Shown in pieces: positions 1 through 9,671 of a stretch of 64,000 bases of DNA; position 1 is the first letter of the stretch, and every line of letters starts with the position of its first letter. The stretch comes from Dyadobacter chenhuakuii (lineage in GTDB: Bacteria > Bacteroidota > Bacteroidia > Cytophagales > Spirosomataceae). The notes beneath the pieces were generated by a model, which did not search any database, was not told the DNA's origin, and saw only the letters and a list, made by a program, of their open reading frames with translations. The position numbers were made by a program, and so were the translations under genes. The stretch covers positions 186,001 through 250,000 of the forward strand of contig NZ_CP098805.1 in the NCBI RefSeq assembly GCF_023821985.2, read 5' to 3'.

Positions 1-892
1 TGCCGGATGCATCGGCGCTAAAATACATGGATCCAATCGCCGAGAATGCTCTATCCTGCACTTTTGTGTGGCGAATAGCAAAGATGGTTTCGGGATTACT
101 GGCAGGGGCCGTTTTAAAATAGCTGCTGTACTCTCCGCCCTGAACCAGCTTGTAGCGTCCCGATTTGATAACCAGATCAGCATATTTGATTGCATTATCA
201 TTCTCACCTTTGTACAGATATACACGTGAAAGCAGCGCCTGAGCAACTTCTTTTGATGCAAATGAATTTGACTTATTTTCAGACATCAGATCCGCTGCCT
301 TGAGCAGATCCTGAATGACGGATTCGTAAACGTCTTTTACTGAGCTGCGGGTGATTTTGTTGATCTGATCGTCGCTTAATCCGTCCAAAAGCAGTGGAAC
401 GCCTGGGTTATTGCCGTTTTCCTGAGGATACGGCCGACCAAAAACACGCACCAGATTGAAATGCATCATCGCTCTCAGGTAAAGGTTCTCACCTTTGAGC
501 TGGCGCAGTGTAATGGAGGACTCATCGGGAACGTATGCAATAATCTTGTTGGCTGCCGCAATCACCTTGTAAGCCTGGCCCCAGAAATTAGTGGCATGAC
601 CCGAAGTATTGATATGCGTGTAACGATATGCCCGCGTAAGGTCATCGCCTGATGACTGTCCCTGTGCAACTTCGTCACTGGGATATTCCATCAAAAAATG
701 CACGCTGCGCACATAAGCTGCATTCAATAATACAGCGTAAGTGCCGATGGTTGCCGTCTCAACATCTCCCGCATTGGTTAGTGCCGATTCTTCGTCAATG
801 GAAGTTGTGGGTTCGTAATATTTCTCACAGGACACCGTACCCAGTGTCAGCGACCCCATTAATAGGAATTTAAATATTGAATATTGTCTCAT
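1..892 (-). CDS. SusD/RagB-family outer-membrane lipoprotein (C-terminus cut by window edge)
   Basis: This is the N-terminal part of a SusD/RagB lipoprotein, the surface-exposed partner that binds nutrients and lids a SusC TonB-dependent transporter. The frame is open from the ATG at 892 to the window edge (297 codons), so the C-terminus is missing. A lipoprotein signal ends in TLGTVSC, with Cys22 as the predicted acylation site. Family-like helical segments include NFWGQAYKVIAAANKII, LRAMMHFNLVRVFGRPYP and KEVAQALLSRVYLYKG. It begins 6 bp after the SusC stop, so both are one transcription unit. The substrate cannot be deduced because no glycoside hydrolase or regulator lies in the visible part of the locus. 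Confidence 0.93.
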   Translation of the reverse strand, partial: MRQYSIFKFLLMGSLTLGTVSCEKYYEPTTSIDEESALTNAGDVETATIGTYAVLLNAAYVRSVHFLMEYPSDEVAQGQSSGDDLTRAYRYTHINTSGHATNFWGQAYKVIAAANKIIAYVPDESSITLRQLKGENLYLRAMMHFNLVRVFGRPYPQENGNNPGVPLLLDGLSDDQINKITRSSVKDVYESVIQDLLKAADLMSENKSNSFASKEVAQALLSRVYLYKGENDNAIKYADLVIKSGRYKLVQGGEYSSYFKTAPASNPETIFAIRHTKVQDRAFSAIGSMYFSADASG

Positions 893-898
893 ATAATA

Positions 899-3800
899 TT
901 AGAATGAAAAGTTGATCCCTATAAGATATTTTTTGCTGATTGGATATCTTAAACTCGATAGTCCGGAGCTTAAATCAACCTGTGATAAGGAAACTTCCGG
1001 ATCCGGGCCTGAAAACTTGGTTGCCGTCCATAAATTATCACCGCTTACAAAAACAGAAACCCGCGAAAAGCCGCTTCTTCCTAGAACATTGTCAGGAAGC
1101 GAGTAACCCACGCGAACGTTTCTCAGCCGGACGTAACTACCATCTTCCAGGTAACGCGAAGAAGACTGATTGGAATCTTTGTTACCTCCCACAATTGCTT
1201 TGGGGTGCGTCGCTACGTCACCCGGCTTTTGCCAGCGGTTCCAATCTTTGGCAGGCACCATTTGGTTGTAGGCCTCATAGAAACCATCATTGTCGAAATA
1301 AACACGGCTTTCATTATATACCCAGTTTCCGTAAACAAAGTTAAAGAATGCAGAAAAGGTAATGTTCTTGTAGGTCAATGTATTGGAAAGGCCACCCGTG
1401 AACTTGGGAGCAGCCGTTTTTCCTGTAAACTGACGTGAATCGGCCGTTTGCGCCTGGTTATAAGTGCTCGTTAGTTCTTTGGTAAGATTACCATTAGCAT
1501 CCTTTACAATTCTCTCCCATTGCGGATCGCCGTTTTCCGGATTTACACCCGCCCAGATCGGCATGTTGTACTCATCCATATTATGCCCGACAGCGATAGG
1601 CTGGCGTGCGCCGGAGTTGAATACGGTAGAACCATCGCTCAGTTCGAGAACCTTGTTGCGGTTGAAGGCCATGTTCAGGTTAGTTTCCCAATTAAAACCA
1701 TTGCGTTTAATGTTGGTAGATGTCAGACTGAACTCGATACCCTTATTGCGGATAGAGCCTGCATTTACCCAAACGTAGCCGTAACCCGTCGTTGCTGCCA
1801 GCGGTTTGCGGTATAGCAGCTCGCTGGCCTCTTTAACATAGGCGTCCACAACCAGGTCAATGCGATTGAAAAAACTCAGGTCAAATCCGATGTTTGAAGA
1901 TTTGATCTTCTCCCAGGTAAGGTCCGGGTTTCCTTTTTGCGAAGGAGCTGCGCCGGGAAGTCCCGAGTAAGATGCATCGGCAGAAATGGTATACAATCCC
2001 AATGAAGCGAAATTGCTTAGACCGTCTGCATTACCAACCGTTCCATTACTCGCACGAAGTTTTGCAAAAGTCAGGGTTTTGTTGTTTTTCAAAAACTCCT
2101 CATTACTCAGAATCCAGGATGCTCCTAGCTGATAGAAATTGGCCGTAGAGTTGTTTTTTCCAAACAAAGAAGAAAATTCGTTTACAAAAGATCCGATCAG
2201 AAAATACTTGTTGTCGTAGTTATAATCGGCTTGTCCCAGAAATTTACGGAAACCTACCTGCTCATTGAGCCCGGTAGGATTGGTCAGGATATCCGTAGCC
2301 ACAGACATTACGTCACGGCCGGGAGGCAAGCCTTTTCCTGCCGCGCTGGTGCTGCTCGAATAAGTCGTTTCCGCTTCGGCAACGCCAAGAAGCGTAAGTC
2401 CGTGCTTGCCGAAATCTTCGGAATAGCGTATACGGTTCGAGGTAAGCAAGCGGTTGGAATAGCTTGTTCCGTTATAGAGCTCACCACCGTTGGCCCCGCC
2501 CTGTTTGGTGCGTTTGTCATTATAGCTCGCACTCAGGCCATTTCCAAAGTTGATCCGGTTATAGGATGACAATGTGATTTTATCTGTTAGCTCGTAGTCC
2601 AGGTCCACATCGGTTGTAACATTCAGGCTTTGGGCCTTCGCATAGTTATACTGAACGGAATGCAGGAAATTTTCACGCTCGCGTCCCAGCCATCCGGGGT
2701 AGCTTCTGCCGTCTGTGGGTTGGCCCTCACCATCATATGCTGGGTCGAATGGAAGGTTGTTATAGGCATCGTATAAAGTATTGCTGTTTGCATAGTTATC
2801 CTTGTTGAAGACGCCATTGAACAGCACTTTGGCAGTCAATTTTTTCGTCAGCTGCGATTGCAGGTTTGCGCGGAAGTTGTAGCCCGTCTTATCATTTTCG
2901 ATCTGCGTTCCCTGCTCCTTATAATAGTTGGCAGAAATGTAAAAAGTGGTTTTCTCACTTCCACCGGAGGCAGAGACGGTGTGGTTATTGACAAATCCTG
3001 TCCTGAAAGCCTCATCCCACCAGTTTGTATTGGTTTGCAGCACCGATGCATCCCGCGGGTAAAAAGTGCTTTGGAAATCATACAACTGCTGGGAATTCAT
3101 CAGGCGGAAATTTCCGGTCGTAGCCTGGGCAAATCCCATGGTATTGGCAAAACTGATTTGGGTTTTACCTGCTTTCCCCATTTTTGTATTGACAATGATA
3201 ACACCATTGGCTGCGCGCGAACCATAGAGTCCTGTTGCAGCAACATCTTTTAAGACCGTAATGTTTTCAACATCGACAGGATTGTAACTGCCGCCAATGT
3301 TTCCGTCAACGACGATTAACGGGGATGTTCCCGCAGAAATAGTGCCTGCTCCGCGGATCAATATACGTCCTGCGCTGGTAGGATCACCCGACGCGCTCGA
3401 AACCACAACGCCCGGCGCCTTACCCTGAAGCAGGTTGGGAAGCTCGTTGGATGTGACATCTCTGAGTTTTTCGTTATTAATCGTTGTAACGGAACTTGAC
3501 AGGTATTTCATCTTTTTGGCTGAATATCCCACCACTACAACCTGGTCCAGCTCCTGGATGGAAGAGCTCAGTGAGATGTCAAACACTGTTTTCTGACCTA
3601 ATTCAGCCTCAACGGGTGCGTAACCGATGTAGCTGAATATTAGCGTTGCATTGGCAACCAGATTTTCGGGGATGCTCATCGAAAAATCCCCGTTCATATC
3701 GGTCGCAGCACCGATAGCATTGTTGTTCTTAAGGGTAATGGTTACCCCCACAAGGGGCTCTCCCTTTTCATCTTTTACTTTACCCGTTACGGTCCGGTCC

Positions 3801-3961
3801 AGGCTGCCTACCTGCGAAGTGGGGTAGGCGATCAGCGACAAAGCGCTGCCTTGTTGCGGGGCAAAAAGTGATATCCCGATCATCATTGCAAGGGGATAGC
3901 GCAGTGACTTTTTACTGGGTAACCACAAGGATTTTTTTTGTTTGGGCTTAGGTTTTGTCAT
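899..3961 (-). CDS. SusC/RagA-family TonB-dependent outer-membrane transporter
   Basis: A 1020-residue SusC-type transporter that would import a nutrient, often an oligosaccharide, through the outer membrane using TonB energy. A basic N-terminus and hydrophobic stretch form a signal peptide (about residues 1-41). A carboxypeptidase-regulatory-like domain follows (about 58-150; VTGKVKDEKGEPLVGVTI, then TDMNGDFSM). The plug domain (about 150-265) carries the SusC signatures LLQGKAPGVVV, ILIRGAGTI, PLIVVDG and GLYGSRAANGVIIV. The rest is a beta-barrel ending in IGINFSF with a terminal Phe, as is usual for outer-membrane barrels. Length is typical of the family. It is the first gene of the susCD pair. 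The 327-bp region upstream holds its promoter, but no regulator gene is adjacent, so control and substrate remain unknown. Confidence 0.96.
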   Translation of the reverse strand: MTKPKPKQKKSLWLPSKKSLRYPLAMMIGISLFAPQQGSALSLIAYPTSQVGSLDRTVTGKVKDEKGEPLVGVTITLKNNNAIGAATDMNGDFSMSIPENLVANATLIFSYIGYAPVEAELGQKTVFDISLSSSIQELDQVVVVGYSAKKMKYLSSSVTTINNEKLRDVTSNELPNLLQGKAPGVVVSSASGDPTSAGRILIRGAGTISAGTSPLIVVDGNIGGSYNPVDVENITVLKDVAATGLYGSRAANGVIIVNTKMGKAGKTQISFANTMGFAQATTGNFRLMNSQQLYDFQSTFYPRDASVLQTNTNWWDEAFRTGFVNNHTVSASGGSEKTTFYISANYYKEQGTQIENDKTGYNFRANLQSQLTKKLTAKVLFNGVFNKDNYANSNTLYDAYNNLPFDPAYDGEGQPTDGRSYPGWLGRERENFLHSVQYNYAKAQSLNVTTDVDLDYELTDKITLSSYNRINFGNGLSASYNDKRTKQGGANGGELYNGTSYSNRLLTSNRIRYSEDFGKHGLTLLGVAEAETTYSSSTSAAGKGLPPGRDVMSVATDILTNPTGLNEQVGFRKFLGQADYNYDNKYFLIGSFVNEFSSLFGKNNSTANFYQLGASWILSNEEFLKNNKTLTFAKLRASNGTVGNADGLSNFASLGLYTISADASYSGLPGAAPSQKGNPDLTWEKIKSSNIGFDLSFFNRIDLVVDAYVKEASELLYRKPLAATTGYGYVWVNAGSIRNKGIEFSLTSTNIKRNGFNWETNLNMAFNRNKVLELSDGSTVFNSGARQPIAVGHNMDEYNMPIWAGVNPENGDPQWERIVKDANGNLTKELTSTYNQAQTADSRQFTGKTAAPKFTGGLSNTLTYKNITFSAFFNFVYGNWVYNESRVYFDNDGFYEAYNQMVPAKDWNRWQKPGDVATHPKAIVGGNKDSNQSSSRYLEDGSYVRLRNVRVGYSLPDNVLGRSGFSRVSVFVSGDNLWTATKFSGPDPEVSLSQVDLSSGLSSLRYPISKKYLIGINFSF

Positions 3962-4288
3962 AGTAGTAAATTTTGTTTACCCGGCAAAGTAACCCAAATT
4001 TTACTACCCATCAATACTGTGTATTGAGAAATAGTGCAATTTTTATGTATTAATTCTTAGATTTTACAATAGATCTTTTTGTATTCAGCTCTCATACATT
4101 ATAGTATCTACTGGTCAGGTGTTTTCGTTCACGCAAATTATGTGCTCGATAACGCAAGAATTCCCGATTTTAAGCAGGCATAGATTGAGCCAAAAAATTA
4201 TCAAAAGCTGTGGAAGGAGAAACTTGGAATAAGCATATGTGCCCAAACCAAGTGAAATAAGATAGCTATTCTGTGAATCAACGGTAAT
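3962..4288. other. Intergenic region upstream of susC
   Basis: This A/T-rich stretch of about 327 bases separates the susC start from the bestrophin gene stop, both on the minus strand. It must contain the susC promoter, but no TAnnTTTG element was found on the minus strand. No hairpin with a T-tract, RNA gene or convincing small reading frame was seen. Confidence 0.4.
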
Positions 4289-5191
4289 TTACATCACCAC
4301 CCCATTCTTCGGCAAAATCTTCTCCGGGATTTTGCTTGCCCCGATCAGCTCTAAGAGATTAATCTCGATTGTTCGCGAAAGTGAGGTCATGGGAATGTCG
4401 TTTGGCCCGTTTTCGAATGGATTCTGCATGACGTAGGCGATCCATTCCATATAAAGAAAGAGAAACGAGATAATGAATGTGATCGGAATAGCGATCCGGC
4501 CGATGCTTTCGACAAGACCCATGGGCAGGATCAACGTAAATATGAAGATAACCAGCACGACAAAAAAGCTGTATTGCGTTGGGAAAATGGTGTTCTTTAT
4601 CCGCTCGCACTTTCCCATGGCATCGCATAAGCGTTGCAGGGTCTGGTCAATGTTCTGATAAAGCAGGGTCTCGATCTTGCCATCCTGGTGCAGCTCGGAG
4701 AATTTGAACTGTATCAGATTTAAAATTGCGTTGGGAATATTGTTCTGGTTGGCTGCGTAATCATGCTCGGAGGCCGTCAAATGCAGATCGGCATAAACCA
4801 AAACCGGCTCTTTGCGTAAAGAATTGGCCAGGGCATAGCACCAGGCAATCTGTAAATGGGTGATGTTGGCGACCACTTCGTCTTTTTCGTCTTTGTTGGC
4901 CTTAATAAAAGTGATAGACTGCCTGATGAGCGTTCGGCTGTCGTTGACGATCTCGCCCCAAACCTTTCGGCCTTCCCACCAGCGATCATAAGCTGAGTTG
5001 GTCCTGAAACCCAGCAGCAGCGAAATCGCCGTTCCCAGAATGGTAATGATGGATATAGGAAAAGAGAGAAAATGCCAGTTCTGGTAGCTAAAAAGGTAAA
5101 AAACCAGCGTCGCGTAGGCAGTAACGGCCAGCAGACCGTGCCAGATGCCTTTGAGCAGCCGCCAGATTGAAAAGACTTGCTTAACGTACAT
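4289..5191 (-). CDS. Bestrophin-like family membrane protein
   Basis: About 300 residues resembling the bacterial bestrophin (UPF0187/RFP-TM) family, pentameric anion- or cation-selective channels of the inner membrane. Membrane segments near the N-terminus lead into the family signature GFRTNSAYDRWWEGRKVWG. A long soluble helical region follows, then a second hydrophobic pair (FFVVLVIFIFTLILPMG and ITFIISFLFLYMEWIAYVM), and the conserved C-terminal segment QNPFENGPNDIPM. The ATG at 5191 (MYVKQVFSIW) was chosen over an ATG 25 codons upstream because the extra residues do not look like the family N-terminus. The gene stands alone between susC and the RND operon terminator. Ion selectivity is not predictable from sequence. 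Confidence 0.88.
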   Translation of the reverse strand: MYVKQVFSIWRLLKGIWHGLLAVTAYATLVFYLFSYQNWHFLSFPISIITILGTAISLLLGFRTNSAYDRWWEGRKVWGEIVNDSRTLIRQSITFIKANKDEKDEVVANITHLQIAWCYALANSLRKEPVLVYADLHLTASEHDYAANQNNIPNAILNLIQFKFSELHQDGKIETLLYQNIDQTLQRLCDAMGKCERIKNTIFPTQYSFFVVLVIFIFTLILPMGLVESIGRIAIPITFIISFLFLYMEWIAYVMQNPFENGPNDIPMTSLSRTIEINLLELIGASKIPEKILPKNGVVM

Positions 5192-5277
5192 GATAGGGGA
5201 ATTTGTATAACGTAAATGCTTGTGATAAAAAAGAATGCCCGCACTGGGCAGCCAGCAAGATTTCATAAATAATTGAT

Positions 5278-5321
5278 AAAAAAACAGCTCACAGAAATAT
5301 TATTTCCGTGAGCTGTTTTTT
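5278..5321 (-). terminator. Rho-independent terminator of the RND efflux operon
   Basis: An inverted repeat (AACAGCTCACAGAAAT / ATTTCCGTGAGCTGTT, one mismatch) lies 17 bp beyond the pump gene stop. Read on the minus strand the stem is followed by seven T residues. A-runs on both sides mean it could also act on the plus strand. Confidence 0.85.
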
Positions 5322-5337
5322 GTAGATGTGCATGATG

Positions 5338-8300
5338 CTAAGCTATCTCAGCAGCAGGCGCATCAGGCGGCGTATGGTCGTGTTTCTTCTTGCCCATGGC
5401 TATCTTTTCAATGGCAACAAAAAGAACAGGCACCACGAAGATGGCCAGCGAGGTTGCTGCAAGCATCCCCCCGAATACGGTCCAGCCGATGGTTTTTCTT
5501 GATTCTGCCGCAGCTCCACTGGCAAATGCAAGCGGAAGTACACCCAGAATAAAGGCCAGAGAGGTCATAATGATGGGGCGCAACCTGAGCCGAACGGCTT
5601 CCAGGGTAGCTGCTACAAGCTCCATACCGCCATCGACACGTTCCTTGGCAAATTCAACGATCAAGATCGCGTTCTTTGCCGCAAGGCCGATCAGTGTAAT
5701 CAGACCGATCTGTGCATAAATGTTATTTGATAAATTCGGCAGGAATGTAAGTGTCAGAATCGAGCCGAAAGCGCCGATAGGGACGGCAAATAGCACTGAG
5801 AAAGGGATAGACCAGCTTTCGTATAATGCTGCCAGAAACAGGAACACAAACACGATCGAGATCGAAAAGATCAATGTTGTACTGTCACCCGCTTTAATCT
5901 CCTCGCTACTCATACCAGAGAATTCGTAACTATAACCAGCGGGTAGTTTCTGGGCAACCTCACGCAGCGCGTTAATGGCCTGACCACTACTGTAACCCGG
6001 CTTAGGCGTTCCGTTGATTTCGACAGAACGGTAAATGTTATAGTGGGAAATCAAAGCCGGGTTTTCTACCACTTTGGTTGTTACCAGCGAGCCGAGCGGG
6101 ATCATATTTCCTTCTCGGTTGCGGACGTAGAACTGCTTGATTTTATCCAGCGACGAGCGGAAACTGCTGTCAGCCTGCACCATTACCCGGAAGTTACGTC
6201 CGTAAAGGTTGAAATCGTTTACATAACTACTTCCCAGAAGCGTCGAAAGCGAGCTGAATACATCATTGACCTGAACACCCAATTTCTTGGTTTTGTCGCG
6301 GTCCACATCAATCTGGTAACTCGGCGTTCTGGCATTAAAGAAAGTATAGGCCATGGCAATCTCTGGACGCTTGTTGACCTCACCAAGGAAATTACGCATC
6401 ACACCCTCGAACTGCTGAATGTTGTCGGTGCTGGTGGATTGTTGCAGCTGGAATGTAAAACCAGAGGTTGCACCAAGCCCGGGAATAGCCGGCGGAGCAA
6501 TAGCGAGCACCCTTGCTTCCTTAATATCGGCCGTACGGGCCTGTATCTGCTTGATTACCGCCTGCACGTGATGCTCGGCGCCTTTACGGTCTGCCCACGG
6601 CTGCAAGCTGATAAAGAGCGTACCCACATTGGACTTGTTTGAAAAGCTTAAAACGTTAAGTCCTGCCAAACCACCCGCTACACGAACTTCGGGAATTGCA
6701 GAAACGCGCTTCATGACCTCTTTGAGCATAGCAATGTTACGCGTCGTTGAAGTGGCCTCCTGCATCTCATAAGTTACAAAAAGACGCCCTTCATCTTCAA
6801 CCGGGATAAAACCCGATGGTTTGTTTTTGAAAAGGAAAAACAGACCCACAAACAGGCAGACCATCATCACAAGCACCAGCGGAGTTGCCTTGATCCATTT
6901 GGCCACGCCACGCGTGTAGCCATTTGAGACTTTGTCAAACCAACGGTTGAAGCGATCAAAAAATCTTTCCAGCCAGTTCTTCTTGTCATTTTCACCTTTG
7001 GAGGGTTTGAGCATGATCGTGCAGAGCGCAGGCGTAAGCGAAAGGGCAACAAAAGCCGAAAGCAAAACAGATACGGCAATGGTGATGGCAAACTGCTGAT
7101 AGAGCCGTCCTACAATTCCGGGCACAAAACTCACCGGAACAAAAACGGCAGCCAGGATAAGGGCAATCGCAATTACAGGTCCAGAGATATCCTTCATCGC
7201 CTGAACGGTTGCCTCCTTGGGCGACATTTTCTTTTCGTCAATATAATGCTGGACGGCCTCGACAACCACAATGGCATCATCGACAACTATACCAATGGCC
7301 AGTACGAATGCAAATAGCGTAAGGGTGTTGATCGTAAAACCAAACGGGATAAAGAAGATCAATGTACCAATCAGCGAAACGGGGATGGCAAGGATTGGAA
7401 TTAGTGTTGCCCGCCAGTTTTGAAGAAACAAAAACACAACGACAACAACCAAAATCATCGCTTCGGCAAATGTTTTCAAAACCTCCTCAATCGAAACTTT
7501 AACTACGGTCGCCGTTTCATTGGGGATCACGTAATCGATGTCCTTGGGAAATGTTTTTTTCATTTCGGCAAGCTTGTTCATCACACCTTCATAGGTGGCA
7601 AGCGCGTTGGCGCCCGGCGCCTGATAGATCAAAACGAAGGCTGCTGGTTTTCCGGCAACAAATGCATTGGCACCGTAATCGAATTTACCCAGCTCAACGC
7701 GGGCTACATCACGCAAGTAAACAACACTTCCTTCCTGAGGCGAGCTTCTTACGATAATGTCCTCAAACTGCGCCTTGCTATTAAGGCGGCTATTGGTCAA
7801 TACATTATATTCAAATGTCTGCGTATTGGGCTGCGGGTTACCGCCCACGGTTCCGGCTGCAACTTGAAGGTTTTGCTCGGCAAGCGCCGCTGAAATATCC
7901 GAAGGCGTCATGCGCAGGTTGGCCAGCTTTTCGGGGTTCAGCCAGATCCGCATACCAAAATCATCTGCTCTGGAAATAATATCTCCAACCCCTTTTACGC
8001 GCTGTAATGCGTCTTTAAGATAAATGTTGGCATAGTTACCAATAAACTGGGCATCATGGGTGCCATTGGGTGAGTACAATGCCAAAACGATCATGATACT
8101 TGGCTGGCGTTTTCTTACAGTCAAACCAAGACGCTTAACGGCATCGGGTAGGGTAGGCTCTGCCACACTTACCCTGTTCTGAACGTCCAGGGCGGCAATG
8201 TCGACATTGGTTCCAACATCAAAAACAACATTAATGCTGCTTTGACCGCTGCTGGTCGAGTTACTGGACATGTAAGTCATGCCCGGCGTACCGTTGATCT

Positions 8301-8505
8301 GGGTTTCAATAGGCGTCGTTGTGGTCTGCTCAACGGTCTGGGCGTCGGCGCCGGTAAAGTTACCGCTTACTGTTACGGTAGGCGGCGTTACATCCGGATA
8401 CTGCGCAACAGGCAATATGGTCAGTGCAATAAGACCCACCAGCACCAGCACGATGGACGTAACAATGGCTGTAACGGGCCTTTTTATAAAAATATCTGCA
8501 ATCAT
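5338..8505 (-). CDS. RND-family multidrug efflux pump, inner-membrane subunit (AcrB/HAE1 type)
   Basis: A 1055-residue proton-driven RND transporter, the engine of a tripartite pump exporting hydrophobic or amphiphilic compounds from periplasm or inner membrane to the outside. It has the family hallmarks: N-terminal FIKRPVTAIVTSIVLVLVG, the proton-relay aspartate pair in GIVVDDAIVVVEAV (Asp409/Asp410), internal duplication of six-helix bundles and two large periplasmic loops, and TLIGLAAKNAILIVEFAKE in the second half. Length matches HAE1 pumps. It is the last gene of the operon, 37 bp after the adaptor stop, and is followed directly by a terminator. Hydrophobe export rather than metal export is inferred from the DD pair and overall similarity. 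The precise substrate is unknown. Confidence 0.97.
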   Translation of the reverse strand: MIADIFIKRPVTAIVTSIVLVLVGLIALTILPVAQYPDVTPPTVTVSGNFTGADAQTVEQTTTTPIETQINGTPGMTYMSSNSTSSGQSSINVVFDVGTNVDIAALDVQNRVSVAEPTLPDAVKRLGLTVRKRQPSIMIVLALYSPNGTHDAQFIGNYANIYLKDALQRVKGVGDIISRADDFGMRIWLNPEKLANLRMTPSDISAALAEQNLQVAAGTVGGNPQPNTQTFEYNVLTNSRLNSKAQFEDIIVRSSPQEGSVVYLRDVARVELGKFDYGANAFVAGKPAAFVLIYQAPGANALATYEGVMNKLAEMKKTFPKDIDYVIPNETATVVKVSIEEVLKTFAEAMILVVVVVFLFLQNWRATLIPILAIPVSLIGTLIFFIPFGFTINTLTLFAFVLAIGIVVDDAIVVVEAVQHYIDEKKMSPKEATVQAMKDISGPVIAIALILAAVFVPVSFVPGIVGRLYQQFAITIAVSVLLSAFVALSLTPALCTIMLKPSKGENDKKNWLERFFDRFNRWFDKVSNGYTRGVAKWIKATPLVLVMMVCLFVGLFFLFKNKPSGFIPVEDEGRLFVTYEMQEATSTTRNIAMLKEVMKRVSAIPEVRVAGGLAGLNVLSFSNKSNVGTLFISLQPWADRKGAEHHVQAVIKQIQARTADIKEARVLAIAPPAIPGLGATSGFTFQLQQSTSTDNIQQFEGVMRNFLGEVNKRPEIAMAYTFFNARTPSYQIDVDRDKTKKLGVQVNDVFSSLSTLLGSSYVNDFNLYGRNFRVMVQADSSFRSSLDKIKQFYVRNREGNMIPLGSLVTTKVVENPALISHYNIYRSVEINGTPKPGYSSGQAINALREVAQKLPAGYSYEFSGMSSEEIKAGDSTTLIFSISIVFVFLFLAALYESWSIPFSVLFAVPIGAFGSILTLTFLPNLSNNIYAQIGLITLIGLAAKNAILIVEFAKERVDGGMELVAATLEAVRLRLRPIIMTSLAFILGVLPLAFASGAAAESRKTIGWTVFGGMLAATSLAIFVVPVLFVAIEKIAMGKKKHDHTPPDAPAAEIA

Positions 8506-8542
8506 TTTTACTGGATTATAATATTAGTAAAAGAGCGAAGGA

Positions 8543-9652
8543 TTATTTTCCCTCTTTAATAACTGCGCCTTCTCTCAGGTTCTGAACGCCTTCTACGGCA
8601 ATCTTTTCTCCTTCTTTCAGCCCTTCTTTAATGATCACGTTGGCTCCCAGGGATGTTCCCAGCACAACCCGGCGCTGGCTTACTTTGCTGCTGTCGCCAG
8701 CTACATATACAAAGAATTCGCCCAGCTGCTCGGTAACTGCCTTATAGGGGATCACCACAGATTTGGCAGCAGCATTATTAAGCACGCGCACAGTTCCGCT
8801 CATGCCAGAACGCAGCCGGTTATCTTTGTTTGGAAAAACAAGCCTTGTCTTAATGGTCCCTGTTTGCGGGTCAACAGCGCGGTCGATCAGGGCGATTTTG
8901 CCTGTCGCAGGAAAAATATCGTTTCCAAATTTCAAAGTGAATGTGGAATCAGCCGCCTTTGCGTTTTTCATCAATGTCGAAAACCGGTAGATTTCTCTTT
9001 GGTCTACATTAAAATCAACTGCCAATTGGGTGTCGGTTGAAACAGTGTTCAGAATGGTCTGGCCAGCCGTTACAGCCGCGCCCACTTTCACCATCGAGAT
9101 GCCAATCACACCATCAAAGGGAGCAGTCACCTTGGTATAGTTTACACTCGTTTGAACCGCCTGAATGTTTGCCTTGGCCGCCTCAGCCTGTCTTTTGGCT
9201 ACTTCCAGGGCTGCATCTGCATTATCAACAAGCTGTTTGGCCACAGCATCGTTTTTTTCAAGCTCATGGTAGCGGTCAGCATCTTTCTGAGCGCGGGCCA
9301 GATTGGCTTGCTGCACATTAAGGTTGGCAACAGCCTGATCATAATTGGCATTATAAAGCTGCGCATCAATAGAATAAAGCAGCTGGCCCTTTCTTACGCG
9401 GGAGCCGTCTTTGAAATGAATGCCGGTGATAAAGCCCGTAACCTGCGGCCGAAGCTCAATTTCGTTCAGCGCAGTGACTGTGCCTGGATATTCGTCGTAA
9501 TAGGTTGCATCTGCGGTCGTCACAGCTACAAGTGAGACCGGCACGGCCGGGGGAGCTGCTGCTTGCTGCTGCTGCTCTTTTTTATCTCCGCAAGAGCTCA
9601 GAATGCCCAGAAACAGTGCTGCTGAAAAGTATGGTAATTTATTTGAGAACAT
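8543..9652 (-). CDS. RND efflux periplasmic adaptor (membrane fusion protein) lipoprotein
   Basis: A 369-residue AcrA/MexA-type adaptor that bridges the RND pump and the TolC-like channel. The lipoprotein signal ends ILSSC, with Cys21 the likely lipid anchor. Then come the split biotinyl/lipoyl-like halves (LRPQVTGFITGIHFKDGSRVR; TKVTAPFDGVIG), an alpha-helical hairpin between them (about residues 100-165), a beta-barrel domain (DFNVDQREIYRF onward) and a membrane-proximal domain ending in GLKEGEKIAVEGVQNLREG. It is the middle gene of the operon, with 19 bp to the upstream channel gene and 37 bp to the pump. It shares the pump's unknown substrate. Confidence 0.95.
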   Translation of the reverse strand: MFSNKLPYFSAALFLGILSSCGDKKEQQQQAAAPPAVPVSLVAVTTADATYYDEYPGTVTALNEIELRPQVTGFITGIHFKDGSRVRKGQLLYSIDAQLYNANYDQAVANLNVQQANLARAQKDADRYHELEKNDAVAKQLVDNADAALEVAKRQAEAAKANIQAVQTSVNYTKVTAPFDGVIGISMVKVGAAVTAGQTILNTVSTDTQLAVDFNVDQREIYRFSTLMKNAKAADSTFTLKFGNDIFPATGKIALIDRAVDPQTGTIKTRLVFPNKDNRLRSGMSGTVRVLNNAAAKSVVIPYKAVTEQLGEFFVYVAGDSSKVSQRRVVLGTSLGANVIIKEGLKEGEKIAVEGVQNLREGAVIKEGK

Positions 9653-9671
9653 AATAGGGGTATTTTTCGAT

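Noticed and set aside
4289..5266. Longer start for the bestrophin-like gene at 5266
   Set aside because: The extra 25 residues lack similarity to the family and the ATG at 5191 gives a normal N-terminus before the first helix; the long form cannot be ruled out.
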